A stretch of 64,000 bases of DNA, from positions 5,208,001 through 5,272,000 of the forward strand of contig NC_016604.1 in assembly GCF_000230895.2 (NCBI RefSeq), in the 5' to 3' direction. A program made the translations under genes and the position numbers. The stretch comes from Mycolicibacterium rhodesiae NBB3. GTDB taxonomy: Bacteria; Actinomycetota; Actinomycetes; Mycobacteriales; Mycobacteriaceae. Positions 44,246-54,121 of the stretch are shown here, one piece after another (the first letter of the stretch is position 1; each line of letters begins with the position of its first letter). A model generated the notes under the pieces. It saw nothing but the letters and a program-made list of their open reading frames with translations, had not been told where the DNA came from and did not search any database.

Positions 44246-45847
44246 TTGGTACAGGTCTTGCCCGATCGGGTCGACGACACCGCGCCCAGCTATCTCAAGA
44301 ACCGCGAAGGACTGAGCGCGCAACTCGACACCATCGCGGAGCAACTGGCGCTGGTCAACGGCGGCGGCGGCGCAAAATACGTTGCGCGCCACCGCAAGCG
44401 GGGCAAGCTGCTCGTCCGCGAGCGCATCGAGCTGATGCTCGACCCCGACACAGCGTTCCTCGAACTATGCCCCTTCGCCGCCTGGGGCAGTAAGTTCCCC
44501 GTCGGCGGTAGCGTGGTGGTAGGCATCGGCGTGGTCGAGGGCATCGAGTCGATGATCATCGCCCACGACCCCACCGTCCGCGGCGGCGCATCGAACCCCT
44601 ATACCTTCCGCAAGGTGTTCCGCGGCATGGCCATCGCGCGGGAGAACCGACTGCCCATCATCAACATCGTCGAGTCTGGCGGCGCCGACCTGCCCACACA
44701 GGCAGAGATCTTCGTGCCCGGCGGACAGCTGTTCCACGACTTGACACAGCACAGCGCAGCGGGGCTGCCGACACTGGCCTTGGTCTTCGGCAACTCGACC
44801 GCGGGAGGCGCGTACGTCCCGGGCATGTGCGACTACGTCGTGATGGTGCGCAACCGTTCCAAGGTGTTCCTCGGGGGTCCGCCGCTGGTCAAGATGGCCA
44901 CGGGCGAGGTCTCCGATGACGAATCGCTCGGCGGCGCCGACATGCACGCCCGCACCTCGGGGCTGGCCGATTACATGGCCGAGGATGAGCAGGATGCGAT
45001 CCGCATCGGCCGTCGCATCATGGCGCGGCTCAACTGGCGGAAGAACGGCCCCGGACCCACCACGCCGCCGCACCCGCCGGTGCACGACCCCGATCAGCTA
45101 CTCGGCATCGCCTCCGTCGATCCGAAGGTGCCCTTCGACCCCCGCGACGTCATCGCCCGAGTGGTCGACGGGTCGGCCTTCGACGAGTTCAAACCTCTCT
45201 ACGGCACCTCACTCGTCACTGGCTGGGCCTCGATCCACGGCTTCCCGGTCGGCATCCTCGCAAACGCACGCGGCATCCTGTTCAGTGAGGAGGCCGAGAA
45301 GGGTTCGCAATTCATCCAACTGGCAAATCAGATCGACACCCCCCTCATCTTCCTGCAGAACACCACCGGTTTCATGGTCGGTGCCGAGTACGAGCAGGGC
45401 GGCATCATCAAGGACGGCGCCAAGATGATCAACGCCGTATCAAACAGCACAGTCCCGCACGTGACCATCACCATGGGTGCGTCCTACGGTGCCGGGAACT
45501 ACGGCATGTGCGGGCGGTCGTACTCACCGCGTTTCCTATTCGCTTGGCCTAACTCGAAGTCGGCCGTGATGGGTCCGGCGCAACTGGCCGGAGTGCTGTC
45601 CATCGTGGCGCGCGAGTCCGCCGCCGACCGCGGGCTGCCCTTCGACGAGGAGGCCGACGCCCAGATGCGCGCCGCCGTCGAGGAACAGATCGAGCGCGAA
45701 TCCGTCGCACTGGCCAACAGCGGCCGCCTTTACGACGACGGGATCATAGATCCCCGCGACACGCGGACCGTTCTCGGGTTCTGCCTGTCGGTGATCCACA
45801 ACGGCGAGGTCCGTGGCCAGCGTGGCTACGGCGTGTTCCGGATGTGA
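44246..45847 (+). CDS. Acyl-CoA carboxylase beta subunit (methylcrotonyl/geranyl-CoA type)
   Basis: A 533-residue carboxyltransferase that moves CO2 from biotin onto an acyl-CoA. Family blocks include ARHRKRGKLLVRERIELML, FVPGGQLFHDLTQHSAAG, GNSTAGGAYVPGMCDY, NTTGFMVGAEYEQGG and TITMGASYGAGNYGMCGR. The GMCGR and oxyanion-forming Gly-rich segments fit methylcrotonyl-CoA carboxylase and the related geranyl-CoA carboxylase AtuC more than acetyl/propionyl types. TTG 44246 has GGAGG nine bases upstream. It begins a five-gene operon and overlaps the alpha subunit by four bases. Confidence 0.9.
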   Translation: MVQVLPDRVDDTAPSYLKNREGLSAQLDTIAEQLALVNGGGGAKYVARHRKRGKLLVRERIELMLDPDTAFLELCPFAAWGSKFPVGGSVVVGIGVVEGIESMIIAHDPTVRGGASNPYTFRKVFRGMAIARENRLPIINIVESGGADLPTQAEIFVPGGQLFHDLTQHSAAGLPTLALVFGNSTAGGAYVPGMCDYVVMVRNRSKVFLGGPPLVKMATGEVSDDESLGGADMHARTSGLADYMAEDEQDAIRIGRRIMARLNWRKNGPGPTTPPHPPVHDPDQLLGIASVDPKVPFDPRDVIARVVDGSAFDEFKPLYGTSLVTGWASIHGFPVGILANARGILFSEEAEKGSQFIQLANQIDTPLIFLQNTTGFMVGAEYEQGGIIKDGAKMINAVSNSTVPHVTITMGASYGAGNYGMCGRSYSPRFLFAWPNSKSAVMGPAQLAGVLSIVARESAADRGLPFDEEADAQMRAAVEEQIERESVALANSGRLYDDGIIDPRDTRTVLGFCLSVIHNGEVRGQRGYGVFRM

Positions 45848-47886
45848 TGGCGATGCCTAAGATCCGCAAGGTCCTGGTCGCCAACCGTGGCGAGATCGCG
45901 CGGCGGGTGTTCCGCACTTGCCGCGACCTCGGGATCGCCACTGTGGCGGTCTATTCCGACGCCGACGCCGACGCGTGGCACGTCGCCGACGCCGACGAGG
46001 CCGTGCACCTTCCCGGCTCGTCTGCCGCCGAGACGTACCTCGACATCCACCGGATCATCGCCGCTGCCTCGCTCACCGGCGCGGACGCAGTACACCCCGG
46101 CTACGGCTTCCTTTCGGAAAACGCCGGGTTCGCGCGTGCCTGTGCCGCCGCTGACCTCATCTTCATCGGTCCGCCGCCCGGGGCGATCGACGCGATGGGC
46201 TCGAAGCTGCAGGCTAAGAGGACGATGTCCGACGCGGGGGTGCCTGTGCTGCCCGGTGGCGAGACGACGGGGCTATCGGCCGAGCAGCTGGCGAAGCTGG
46301 CCGCCGACGTCGGCTACCCCGTGCTGGTCAAGGCCAGCGCCGGCGGCGGCGGCCGAGGCATGCGCGTTGTCGCGTCGCCGGACGAGCTCGACGAGGCGGT
46401 CGCCTCCGCTTCGCGTGAGGCCGCGGCCGCGTTCGCCGACGGCACCGTCTTTCTCGAGCGTTACGTCCGGCGCCCGCGCCACGTCGAGATCCAGATCATG
46501 GCCGACACGCACGGAAACGTCGTCTCTCTGTTCGAGCGCGAGTGCTCCGTGCAGCGTCGACACCAGAAGGTGATCGAGGAGGCGCCGTCACCGGTCGTCG
46601 ACGACGCGTTGCGTGCTCGGATGAGCGAGGCCGCCATCGCCGCCGCGCGCGCCGTCGGTTACGTGGGCGCCGGGACGGTCGAGTTCGTCTATGACGCCGC
46701 TCAGGATGGCAAAGCCGACTCCTTCGCCTTCCTCGAGATGAACACCCGGCTGCAGGTCGAGCACCCGGTTACCGAGCTGATCACCGGCCTCGACCTGGTG
46801 CGTGCCCAGCTGCTCGTAGCCATGGGCCGCCCGCTGCCCGAGGAGATGCACAACCCGCGAATTCGCGGTCACGCGGTCGAGGCCCGTCTGTGCGCCGAGG
46901 ATCCCGCCGACGACTACCGGCCCCACACCGGCACCCTGCGCACCATCGATGTCCCGGCGCTCGCCGGCGTGCGGGTTGACTCGGGTTTTCGTGCCGGTTC
47001 GGTCATCAGTCATTACTACGATTCGCTGCTGGCCAAGGTCATCGCGTGGGCACCAACGCGCGACGAGGCACTTGCCAGCCTCTCGGCGGCGCTGGCCGGC
47101 GCCCGTATTCACGGCGTGACCACAAATCGCAACCTGCTTGTGCGCGTCCTGCGCCATGACGAGTTCGCCGGGCGGGGCACCGACACTGGTTTCCTTGACC
47201 GACACGACGTCGCCGAACTCGGCGCTGCCCTCCTTGACACGCAGGCAGAGCAACTGCACGCCGTCGCGGCGACCGTCGCCAGCGTGGCCGCGCGGCGTGC
47301 CGCGGCGACGATCCAGGCCACATTGCCCGCTGGCTGGCGCAACAACCCATCGCAATCGCAGATCACGACATGGCAGACCCAGGACGGGCGCGAAGTGCGC
47401 GTCGGGTACACGTTACGTCTGACGGACACCTGCCTGCGCATCGATGACGAGGCGTTGGCCGACGTCGAGCTTGTCGCCGGCAGCAGCGAGCGAGTTGTGC
47501 TGCGCGTGAACGGCGTGCGCCGCGCCTACGACATAGTCCTCGACCGCGATATCGCCCACGTCGACTCGGTCGCCGGCTACTCCGCCCTGCGGCTGGCGCC
47601 GCGCTTCGTCGACCCGAGCACTCTGAACCCGCCCGGGTCGCTCACCGCGCCGATGCCGGGCTCGGTGATCCGACTACCGGTCGCCGAGGGCGAGACGGTG
47701 TCAGCCGGTCAAACGCTCGTCGTCCTGGAGGCGATGAAGATGGAGCACACCGTCGCGAGCCCGATCGACGGGGTGCTGAGCGCCCTGCCGGTCCAGGTCG
47801 GCCATCAGGTCTCGAGCGGTGATGTACTCGCCGTGGTCGAGGCGGTGGACGGCGGTGAAGTGGCGTCGCACGCCACGGAGCTCTAA
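45844..47886 (+). CDS. Acyl-CoA carboxylase alpha subunit (biotin carboxylase and carrier)
   Basis: A 680-residue biotin-dependent subunit. The biotin carboxylase domain starts VLVANRGEIARRV, has the ATP-grasp loop KASAGGGGRGMRVV and the EMNTRLQVEHPVTE signature. A linking domain (about 480-590) precedes the C-terminal biotinyl domain with EAMKMEH, where the Lys is biotinylated. Together with the beta subunit it forms an acyl-CoA carboxylase; the specificity is set by the beta subunit. GTG 45844 overlaps the beta stop; ATG 45847 overlaps it by one base and is also possible. Confidence 0.92.
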   Translation: MMAMPKIRKVLVANRGEIARRVFRTCRDLGIATVAVYSDADADAWHVADADEAVHLPGSSAAETYLDIHRIIAAASLTGADAVHPGYGFLSENAGFARACAAADLIFIGPPPGAIDAMGSKLQAKRTMSDAGVPVLPGGETTGLSAEQLAKLAADVGYPVLVKASAGGGGRGMRVVASPDELDEAVASASREAAAAFADGTVFLERYVRRPRHVEIQIMADTHGNVVSLFERECSVQRRHQKVIEEAPSPVVDDALRARMSEAAIAAARAVGYVGAGTVEFVYDAAQDGKADSFAFLEMNTRLQVEHPVTELITGLDLVRAQLLVAMGRPLPEEMHNPRIRGHAVEARLCAEDPADDYRPHTGTLRTIDVPALAGVRVDSGFRAGSVISHYYDSLLAKVIAWAPTRDEALASLSAALAGARIHGVTTNRNLLVRVLRHDEFAGRGTDTGFLDRHDVAELGAALLDTQAEQLHAVAATVASVAARRAAATIQATLPAGWRNNPSQSQITTWQTQDGREVRVGYTLRLTDTCLRIDDEALADVELVAGSSERVVLRVNGVRRAYDIVLDRDIAHVDSVAGYSALRLAPRFVDPSTLNPPGSLTAPMPGSVIRLPVAEGETVSAGQTLVVLEAMKMEHTVASPIDGVLSALPVQVGHQVSSGDVLAVVEAVDGGEVASHATEL

Positions 47887-47940
47887 TGAACCCGGCGCGC
47901 TCCCGATCGGTGGCGCGTCGATACCGATGTGAGGAGCGTC

Positions 47941-49095
47941 ATGGAATTGCACGAGACAGAGGAACGTCAGGACCTGCGCAAGGCGGTCGCCGAGATCGCC
48001 AAGGACTTCGGACACGAGTACTACCTGGAAAAGTCGCTGGCCGGCGGGAAGAGCACCGAGCTGTGGCAGGCCGTAGGCAAACAGGGCTTCCTCGGGGTGA
48101 ACCTTTCCGAGCAGTACGGCGGCGGCGGCGGCGGTATCTACGACATGCAGATCGTCGGTGAGGAGCTCGCCGCGGCGGGCTGCCCGCTGCTGATGACCGT
48201 CGTCTCGCCGACCATCTGCGGCACGATCATCCAGGCATTCGGCAGTGAGGAACTCAAGCAGCAGTGGCTGCCGGGCATCGCCAGCGGCGAGACGATCATG
48301 GCCTTCGCGATCACCGAGCCGGACGCGGGCTCGAACTCGCACAACATCTCCACGACCGCGAAACGCGACGGTGACGACTGGGTCATCAACGGCACCAAGT
48401 ACTACATCTCCGGTGTCGACGAGGCCGAGGCGATCCTGGTCGTCACCCGCACCTCTACCAACGACCGTGGCCGCGGGCTTCTCAGCCTGCTCGTCGTGCC
48501 CACCGATGCCCCCGGGCTGACCAAGTCGCTCATCCCGGTGCAGGCGGTGACTCCGGAGAAACAGTTCACTCTGTTCTTCGACGACGTCCGGGTGCCAGCA
48601 GCCAGCCTGATCGGTGCGGAGAACGAGGGCCTGCGCCAAGTCTTCATGGGCCTGAACCCGGAGCGAATCTTGGGGGCAGCGCTCGGCAACGGCATCGGTC
48701 GTTACGCGCTCGACAAGGCGGCCGGTTACGCCCGTGAACGCCACGTGTGGGGCGCGCCGATCGGCTCGCACCAGGGCGTATCGCACCCGCTTGCCCACGC
48801 CAAGATCCAGGTTGAGCTGGCTCGGTTGATGACCCAGCGTGCCGCCTCCCTGCACGACGCCGGCGACCCCGGGTCGGGTGAGGCGTCGAACATGGCGAAA
48901 TATGCCGCAGCCGAGGCGGGCATCCTGGCGCTCGACCAGGCAATTCAGACCCACGGTGGCAACGGCATGGCCACCGAGTACGGCCTCGCCACGTTGTGGG
49001 GTCCGGCCCGGCTCATGCGCACCGCCCCGATCAGCCGCGAGATGATCCTCAACTTCGTGGCGCAGCACAGCCTGAATCTTCCCGCGTCCTACTGA
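47941..49095 (+). CDS. Acyl-CoA dehydrogenase
   Basis: A 384-residue enzyme of the acyl-CoA dehydrogenase family: MAFAITEPDAGSNSHNIST, INGTKYYISGVDEAEA and RERHVWGAPIGSHQGVSHPLAH are diagnostic. At the end, where many members have YEGTNEIQ, it reads RTAPISREMIL, so the usual C-terminal catalytic Glu is not at that place. This divergent ending is typical of a FadE subgroup that occurs with carboxylase operons. GAGGAG followed by four bases precedes ATG 47941. It probably makes the enoyl-CoA that the carboxylase acts upon. Confidence 0.88.
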   Translation: MELHETEERQDLRKAVAEIAKDFGHEYYLEKSLAGGKSTELWQAVGKQGFLGVNLSEQYGGGGGGIYDMQIVGEELAAAGCPLLMTVVSPTICGTIIQAFGSEELKQQWLPGIASGETIMAFAITEPDAGSNSHNISTTAKRDGDDWVINGTKYYISGVDEAEAILVVTRTSTNDRGRGLLSLLVVPTDAPGLTKSLIPVQAVTPEKQFTLFFDDVRVPAASLIGAENEGLRQVFMGLNPERILGAALGNGIGRYALDKAAGYARERHVWGAPIGSHQGVSHPLAHAKIQVELARLMTQRAASLHDAGDPGSGEASNMAKYAAAEAGILALDQAIQTHGGNGMATEYGLATLWGPARLMRTAPISREMILNFVAQHSLNLPASY

Positions 49096-49121
49096 GTCGC
49101 CGCGGACTGAAAGGGAATCGC

Positions 49122-50675
49122 ATGCAACTCGGCATCGGTCAGTGGGTGACCCGGCGCTCCCTCCTCAACGGCGGGCGCACCGCGTTGATCAGCAACGGCG
49201 AGCACATCACCTACGCCGACCTCGATCGGCGCACCAACCAGGTCGCCGCCGCACTCATCACCCTCGGCGTGCGCAGGGGCGATCGGGTCGCTGTGCTGCT
49301 GGTCAATTCGACCGAGTTCATCGAGGTACTGCTGAGCTGCGCCAAAATCGGCGCACTTGCAGTGCCGCTCAACGTACGCCTTGCCGGACTCGAGATCGGC
49401 TACATCCTGGCCGACTCCGGGGCCGACATCCTGGTCTTCCACGAGCAGCTGGCCGCTCAGGCCACGAGGGCCGTCACCGAGCCCGGAGTCCGCGTGCGCC
49501 ACGTCGTGCGCGCCGGTGGGGTACCGGCGCCGGGTGAGCTCGGCTACGAAGACGTCGTCTCGGCGGGAGCGCCCGAACCGCTCGGCGGTGACGTCGACGG
49601 CCGCGACCCCGCGTTCATCATGTACACGTCGGGGACGACGGGCCGACCCAAGGGCGCGATCCTCACCCACGACAACCTGCTATGGAACGCGATCAACGTC
49701 CTCGGCACCGACATCGGCCTGCGGGGCGAGGACGTCACCGTCGCGGTGGCGCCGATGTTCCACATCGGCGGGCTGGGAGTACACATACTGCCGCTGCTCT
49801 ACGTCGGCGGCGCCAGCGTCATCATGCCGTCCTTCGAGCCGCGAGCGACGCTGCAGGCGATGGCCGACCACCACGTCACGGTCCAGTTCATGGTGCCGGC
49901 CATGTGGACCGCACTCACGCAGGTGCCCGACTTCGACTCCTTCAATCTGTCTGCGCTGCGTTTCGCCATGGGCGGTGGGTCGCCCGTCCCCCTCACGGTC
50001 ATCGATTTCATGCGCGAGCGAGGCGTGCCCTTCACCGAGGGCTTCGGCATGACCGAGACCGCTCCCCTGGTGACCGTCCTCGACGCCGAGAACATCAGCA
50101 AGCGGGCCGGGTCGATCGGCCGCGTGGCAATGCATGTCGATGCCCGCATCGTCGACGACGACGACCGCGACGTCGCGACCGACACCGTGGGCGAACTGAT
50201 CGTGCGCGGCCCGAACGTGTTCGCCGGCTACTGGATGAAAGCCGAGGCGAGCGCCGAGGCGTTACGCGGGGGCTGGTTCCACACGGGCGATCTGGGGCGT
50301 ATGGACGCGGAGGGCTACATCACCCTCGTCGACCGCAAGAAGGACATGATCATCTCCGGCGGCGAGAACGTCTACCCGATCGAGGTCGAGCAGGTTCTCT
50401 TCCGCCACCCGGCGGTACTCGACGCCGCCGTGATCGGCGGCAAGGACTCGAAGTGGGGCGAACGCGTCGTCGCGATCGTCGTCGCCGACCCGGCAACACA
50501 GGCACCTAGCGCCGAGGAGATCGTGGCTTGGTGCCGGGAGCGGCTGGCGCACTTCAAGTGTCCGCGCGACGTGCACTTCGTCGCCGAACTGCCGCGCAAC
50601 GCCACCGGCAAGCTACTCAAGACCGAGCTTCGCGCGCAGTTCACGGGCATCACGGGCGGAGTCGTCCTGCGCTGA
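49122..50675 (+). CDS. Acyl-CoA synthetase
   Basis: A 517-residue ANL-family ligase that activates the acid substrate of this cluster to its CoA ester. Motifs: MYTSGTTGRPKGAILTHDN, GFGMTETAPL, GWFHTGDLGRMD and the catalytic Lys in RNATGKLLKTELR. ATG 49122 is chosen for AAGGGA five to six bases upstream; the frame extends further back into fadE but without similarity. Lies 26 bases after fadE. Likely the entry enzyme of the pathway. Confidence 0.9.
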   Translation: MQLGIGQWVTRRSLLNGGRTALISNGEHITYADLDRRTNQVAAALITLGVRRGDRVAVLLVNSTEFIEVLLSCAKIGALAVPLNVRLAGLEIGYILADSGADILVFHEQLAAQATRAVTEPGVRVRHVVRAGGVPAPGELGYEDVVSAGAPEPLGGDVDGRDPAFIMYTSGTTGRPKGAILTHDNLLWNAINVLGTDIGLRGEDVTVAVAPMFHIGGLGVHILPLLYVGGASVIMPSFEPRATLQAMADHHVTVQFMVPAMWTALTQVPDFDSFNLSALRFAMGGGSPVPLTVIDFMRERGVPFTEGFGMTETAPLVTVLDAENISKRAGSIGRVAMHVDARIVDDDDRDVATDTVGELIVRGPNVFAGYWMKAEASAEALRGGWFHTGDLGRMDAEGYITLVDRKKDMIISGGENVYPIEVEQVLFRHPAVLDAAVIGGKDSKWGERVVAIVVADPATQAPSAEEIVAWCRERLAHFKCPRDVHFVAELPRNATGKLLKTELRAQFTGITGGVVLR

Positions 50676-50901
50676 GCCGTGCCCTGCACATCGCCGCTTC
50701 GCAAGTTTAGGTGGCGGAGCCTCGAAATCGGTGAACTGAAGAAGAGAATACGACCGCATTGGCGAGGGTTAGCGATTTCGTTCATCTCTCTCGAGATGGT
50801 GCGGCGGGTGTCGGCGCAGGCAATCCCAGCGTCGGTAGGATCACTGTTCTGCGGATCGGGCCGCGAACAACGTCAACCACAAGTCGGCAGGAGGAGTGAA
50901 C

Positions 50902-51462
50902 GTGGCCGGTTTGCGTCGCAAACTGCTCCTCGAGGCCGCCGCCGACCTGTTCGCGCGCCAAGGCTTTCACGCCGTGGGCATCGACGACATCGGTGCCGCA
51001 GCAGGGGTGAGCGGGCCGGCCGTCTACCGGCACTTTCAGAACAAGGACGCGATCCTGCGCGAACTGTGCGACGCCGCCATGACTGAGCTGCTGGCCGGCG
51101 CCCGCCGCGCCACCGCGGCCGGCACACCGACGGAGGTCCTGCACGCCCTGGTCGACCTGCACGCGGCCTTCGGCGCGCGACGACGCGGCCTGTTGGCCGT
51201 CTACGCCCGCGAGCACCGCTCGCTGTCGCCGCTGGCGACCCGTGCCCTGCGACGCCGACAGCACAGCTACGAGTCCTTCTGGGTCGACGCGCTCGTACGG
51301 GCACGCGGCGATCTGGACCGTGAGCGCGCACAGGGCCTGGTCGCCGCCGTGCTGTCATTGCTGAACGCGTCCGCGCACATGCCGGCGTCGCTGGACGACG
51401 CGACGATCGAGGCGATGCTGGCCGCCGCGGCCATTTCGGCGCTGTTCAGCGGCGCGCCGTGA
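50902..51462 (+). CDS. TetR-family regulator
   Basis: A 186-residue regulator with a clear helix-turn-helix (LLEAAADLFARQGFHAVGI, IGAAAGVSGPAVYRHFQNK). The SAVYRHF-type block is of the acyl-CoA-responding kind common next to fatty acid genes. It closes the accD-accA-fadE-fadD run after a 226-base gap in which I see no other feature. GTG 50902 has GGAGG seven bases upstream; GTG 50896 is closer to the ribosome-binding site and less likely. The palindrome at 44178 is its probable site. Confidence 0.87.
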   Translation: MAGLRRKLLLEAAADLFARQGFHAVGIDDIGAAAGVSGPAVYRHFQNKDAILRELCDAAMTELLAGARRATAAGTPTEVLHALVDLHAAFGARRRGLLAVYAREHRSLSPLATRALRRRQHSYESFWVDALVRARGDLDRERAQGLVAAVLSLLNASAHMPASLDDATIEAMLAAAAISALFSGAP

Positions 51463-51495
51463 CCGGATTTCGGCGTGGCGGCTGGCTGAGTCCCC

Positions 51496-51597
51496 TCAGG
51501 GGTTGAAGCCGCCCCAGCATTTCACGACCTGTCTGCTGACGTAGTCGGACTCGGGGATACACAGCAGGTAGACGGCGCCGGCGCCGCACCGGATTGC
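51496..51597 (-). pseudogene. C-terminal remnant of a short-chain dehydrogenase
   Basis: The complement reads AVYLLCIPESDYVSRQVVK then CWGGFNP and a stop at 51496-51498. This is how many SDR proteins end (a hydrophobic strand, YVSGQ-like turn, GG). No upstream SDR domains exist, since the AtuA-like frame begins directly behind it. An internal deletion appears to have removed the rest of an SDR gene. An SDR (AtuG) belongs to the known acyclic-terpene pathway. Confidence 0.5.
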
Positions 51598-53311
51598 TCA
51601 GCGTGTATCGAGCAGCGATTCGGGAATGTCCACCACTCGGGATCGCACGTACTCCCCGAGGCCTTGGCTTGGGCGTCCGGCCGGGTCGAGGAGGCCACCC
51701 CGTGACCGAGCAATCCGTGCACGACCACGTTGCGGGCGCGCAGGTTCGGCAGTTCGAAGCGCTCGATGCGCAGGTAGCGCCGTCTCCGGCCCGAGCAGCG
51801 TGCGCAGCCGCTCGACGCTGAGATACTCGCGTGCCCAGCGTAGCCGGGGTCGTCGCGGGCCCACAGTCCTAGATTGGCGTTGCCGCCCTTGTCCCCGGAC
51901 CGTGCGCCGAGGACCCTCCCAAGGGGTGCGCGCCGCGTCGGCCCAGAGGGTGCGGTCAGCTCCGCGGGCGGGGCGATCCCAGCCGGCGGGACGGCACCGG
52001 TCGGCAATCTCGTGCCGCGTGCCGTGGGCGTCGACGAGCACGTGCGTGAGGGCCGAGCGCGGCGCATAGGCCGGCCGGTAGATGCCGAAGGCAGTCTCCG
52101 AGGATGGTGGCGTGGTGGTGTGAAGCCGGCGAAACCAGCCAGGGCAATCTCCATGACCCCGCCGGAGAATGCCCGGCCCACCTTCCGCGGGTCGGCGTCC
52201 TTGACCGTCGCACGCAGATGCGCGCAGGCCTGCTCGTTCGTCGGCGCGTCGGGCACGTCAAAATGCAGCAGTCGAACGTCGATTTCGTCGAAGGCTTCCC
52301 GCCGCCGAGAACGTCGAGGAGCTGCTGCTCGGCGAAGGCCGCCTTGGCCTCGATGTCGAGTCCGGTGAGCGCCATGGTCATCGTGTTGCGGAAGTCGCCT
52401 ACCTCGTTCAATGCTACCTTAAGCGTGTCCGGCGGCGGACTGCCTTTAGTGTTGCTGATCGCTACCCGATCCTCAGCCTGTTGTGTCAGTCGGATGGTGT
52501 CGAAGTGGGTCACGACGTCGGGGCCGAGGTAGGCGGGTTCGGCGATCTCGTAGAGCAGCTGGGCGGTGACCGTTCCAACAGAGACGAGCCCCCCGGTGCC
52601 CGGATGTTTCGTGATGACCGAAGAGCCGTCTTCGGCGACCTCGGCGATCGGGAAACCCGGGTAGCGCCGGTCGGTGATCTCGTCGAGGAACGCGTAGTTG
52701 CCGCCCGTCGCCTGAGGGCCGCACTCGATGACGTGCCCGGGCGACCACGGCGCCCGCGAGACAGTCCCAGTCGGCGGCCGCCCAGGCGTGCCACCAGGCG
52801 GCAGTACCGACCACGAGGGAGGCGTCGGTGACTCGGCCGGTCACGACGACGTCGGCGCCCGAACGCAGCGCCTCGGTGATACCCCAGGCGCCAAGGTCGG
52901 CGTTGGCCGACACCGGTTTGGTGCTGCCGACTGGCGGCGTAATTGCCGCGAGGCAGCCGTGAAGGTCGTCACCCTCGACGTGGGCGACGCGCGCGGTGAG
53001 GCCGAGACGTCCGGCCAGCTCGCGCAACGCGGTGGCCAGGTCGGCGGGATTGAGCCCGCCCGCGTTCGCGACCACCTTGATGCGCCGGTCGAGACAGGTG
53101 CCCAGCACCTGCTCCATTTGGGTGAGGAAGGTGCGCGCGTACCCGCCGGACGGGTCCTTGGCCTGGGCCTTGGCCAGGATGAGCATGGTCAGCTCGGCCA
53201 GGTAGTCACCGCACAGGACGTCGATCGGTCCGCCCTCGACCATCTCTCGGGCTGCGGCGATGCGGTCGCCGTAGAGCCGGAGCAGTTGCCGATGCGGACC
53301 AGGACGCTCAC
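51598..53311 (-). pseudogene. AtuA-like acyclic-terpene-utilisation protein with multiple single-base indels
   Basis: Conserved AtuA/DUF1446 sequence runs the full length from VRIGNCSG (GTG 53311) and REMVEGGPIDVLCGDYLAE to RSRVVDIPESLLDT, but it changes frame at least eight times: near 53288, 52740, 52307, 52117, about 51980-51990, 51840, 51795 and 51640. Examples: one extra C in GTCGCC(C)GGGCAC near 52740; one missing C in TTC(C)ACACC near 52117. No nonsense codons interrupt the correct frames, so either the sequence has clustered indel errors or the inactivation is recent. Intact AtuA is required for geranoyl/citronellyl degradation in Pseudomonas although its reaction is not known. The GTG overlaps the TIGR03084 stop by four bases. 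Confidence 0.75.
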
Positions 53312-54108
53312 CGCTGACGCCCTGTGAACTGGCCCGCGGCGCGTCCGCTACCGGGCGGCCCCGCGAAGGCCTGGGCGATCGCGAGCCATTGGTCGGCTAG
53401 CGGGCCGTCGGCGACCAGGGCGGTGTCGTCGCGGTGGCGGCGTTGGGTGACCAGCAGGCAGAAGTCCAGCGCCGGCCCGCTCACGCGGTTGGCGGCGTCT
53501 GCTGGCCCCCACGTCCAGACGGTGCCGTCCGGGGCGGTCAGCTCGACACGGACCGGGTCCGCGGGCAGGTCCAGACCGTTGGTCAGGTAGCTGAACGCGC
53601 GCGCGCCCACCCCGATGTGGGCCACGTGCCGCAGCCGTGCCGTGGCCTCGCGGGTCGCATCCAGAGCGTCGACGACGTCCTGGCCGTGCGCCCAGGTCTC
53701 CATCAGCCGCGCTGTCAGCGACGAGACCGCGCTCATCGGCGGCCCGAACCACGGCAGGCGGGTCGCCGGGTCGATGTTCGCGAACGCGGCTACGAGGGCT
53801 GCACGCGACGTGTCGAACCACGCGAGGACGTCGGCAGCCGGCAGGGGGCGGTAGCGCTCGGCAACGACGTCGGGTGAGATGCTGCCGTCGGCCATCATCG
53901 GCAGGTATTCGCCGCTGAACCCGTCGGGGTCGGTGGCCGAGCGCAGCGCCACGTCGTCGAAGAAGGCCAGATGGCTGATCTGGTCGCGGATCGTCCAGCC
54001 CACGGCCGGAGTCGGCGTGTCCCAGCCGTGCGGACCTTCGGGCAGCGGTGCGATGAGTTCGCGCAACGCGGCCGTTTCGGCCTCGATGTCGGCGATTACC
54101 GACTGCAT
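53308..54108 (-). CDS. TIGR03084-family protein (DinB/maleylpyruvate-isomerase-like)
   Basis: A 266-residue protein of a family found almost only in actinobacteria. The N-terminal DinB-like helical bundle has metal-binding His residues in ISHLAFFDDVAL and METWAHGQDVVDAL, as in mycothiol-dependent maleylpyruvate isomerase. A C-terminal domain follows (PVRVELTAPDGTVWTWGP). It may use mycothiol, which fits an mshC-bearing host, but no activity is proven for this family. ATG 54108 is used; GTG 54114 or TTG 54120 are alternatives. It lies 13 bases after the hydratase gene and overlaps the AtuA-like gene. Confidence 0.78.
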   Translation of the reverse strand: MQSVIADIEAETAALRELIAPLPEGPHGWDTPTPAVGWTIRDQISHLAFFDDVALRSATDPDGFSGEYLPMMADGSISPDVVAERYRPLPAADVLAWFDTSRAALVAAFANIDPATRLPWFGPPMSAVSSLTARLMETWAHGQDVVDALDATREATARLRHVAHIGVGARAFSYLTNGLDLPADPVRVELTAPDGTVWTWGPADAANRVSGPALDFCLLVTQRRHRDDTALVADGPLADQWLAIAQAFAGPPGSGRAAGQFTGRQR

Positions 54109-54121
54109 GCTCACCGCCAAG

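Noticed and set aside
47701..49068. 455-codon minus-strand frame
   Set aside because: Antisense to the acyl-CoA dehydrogenase at 47941-49095 and shows only compositional bias.
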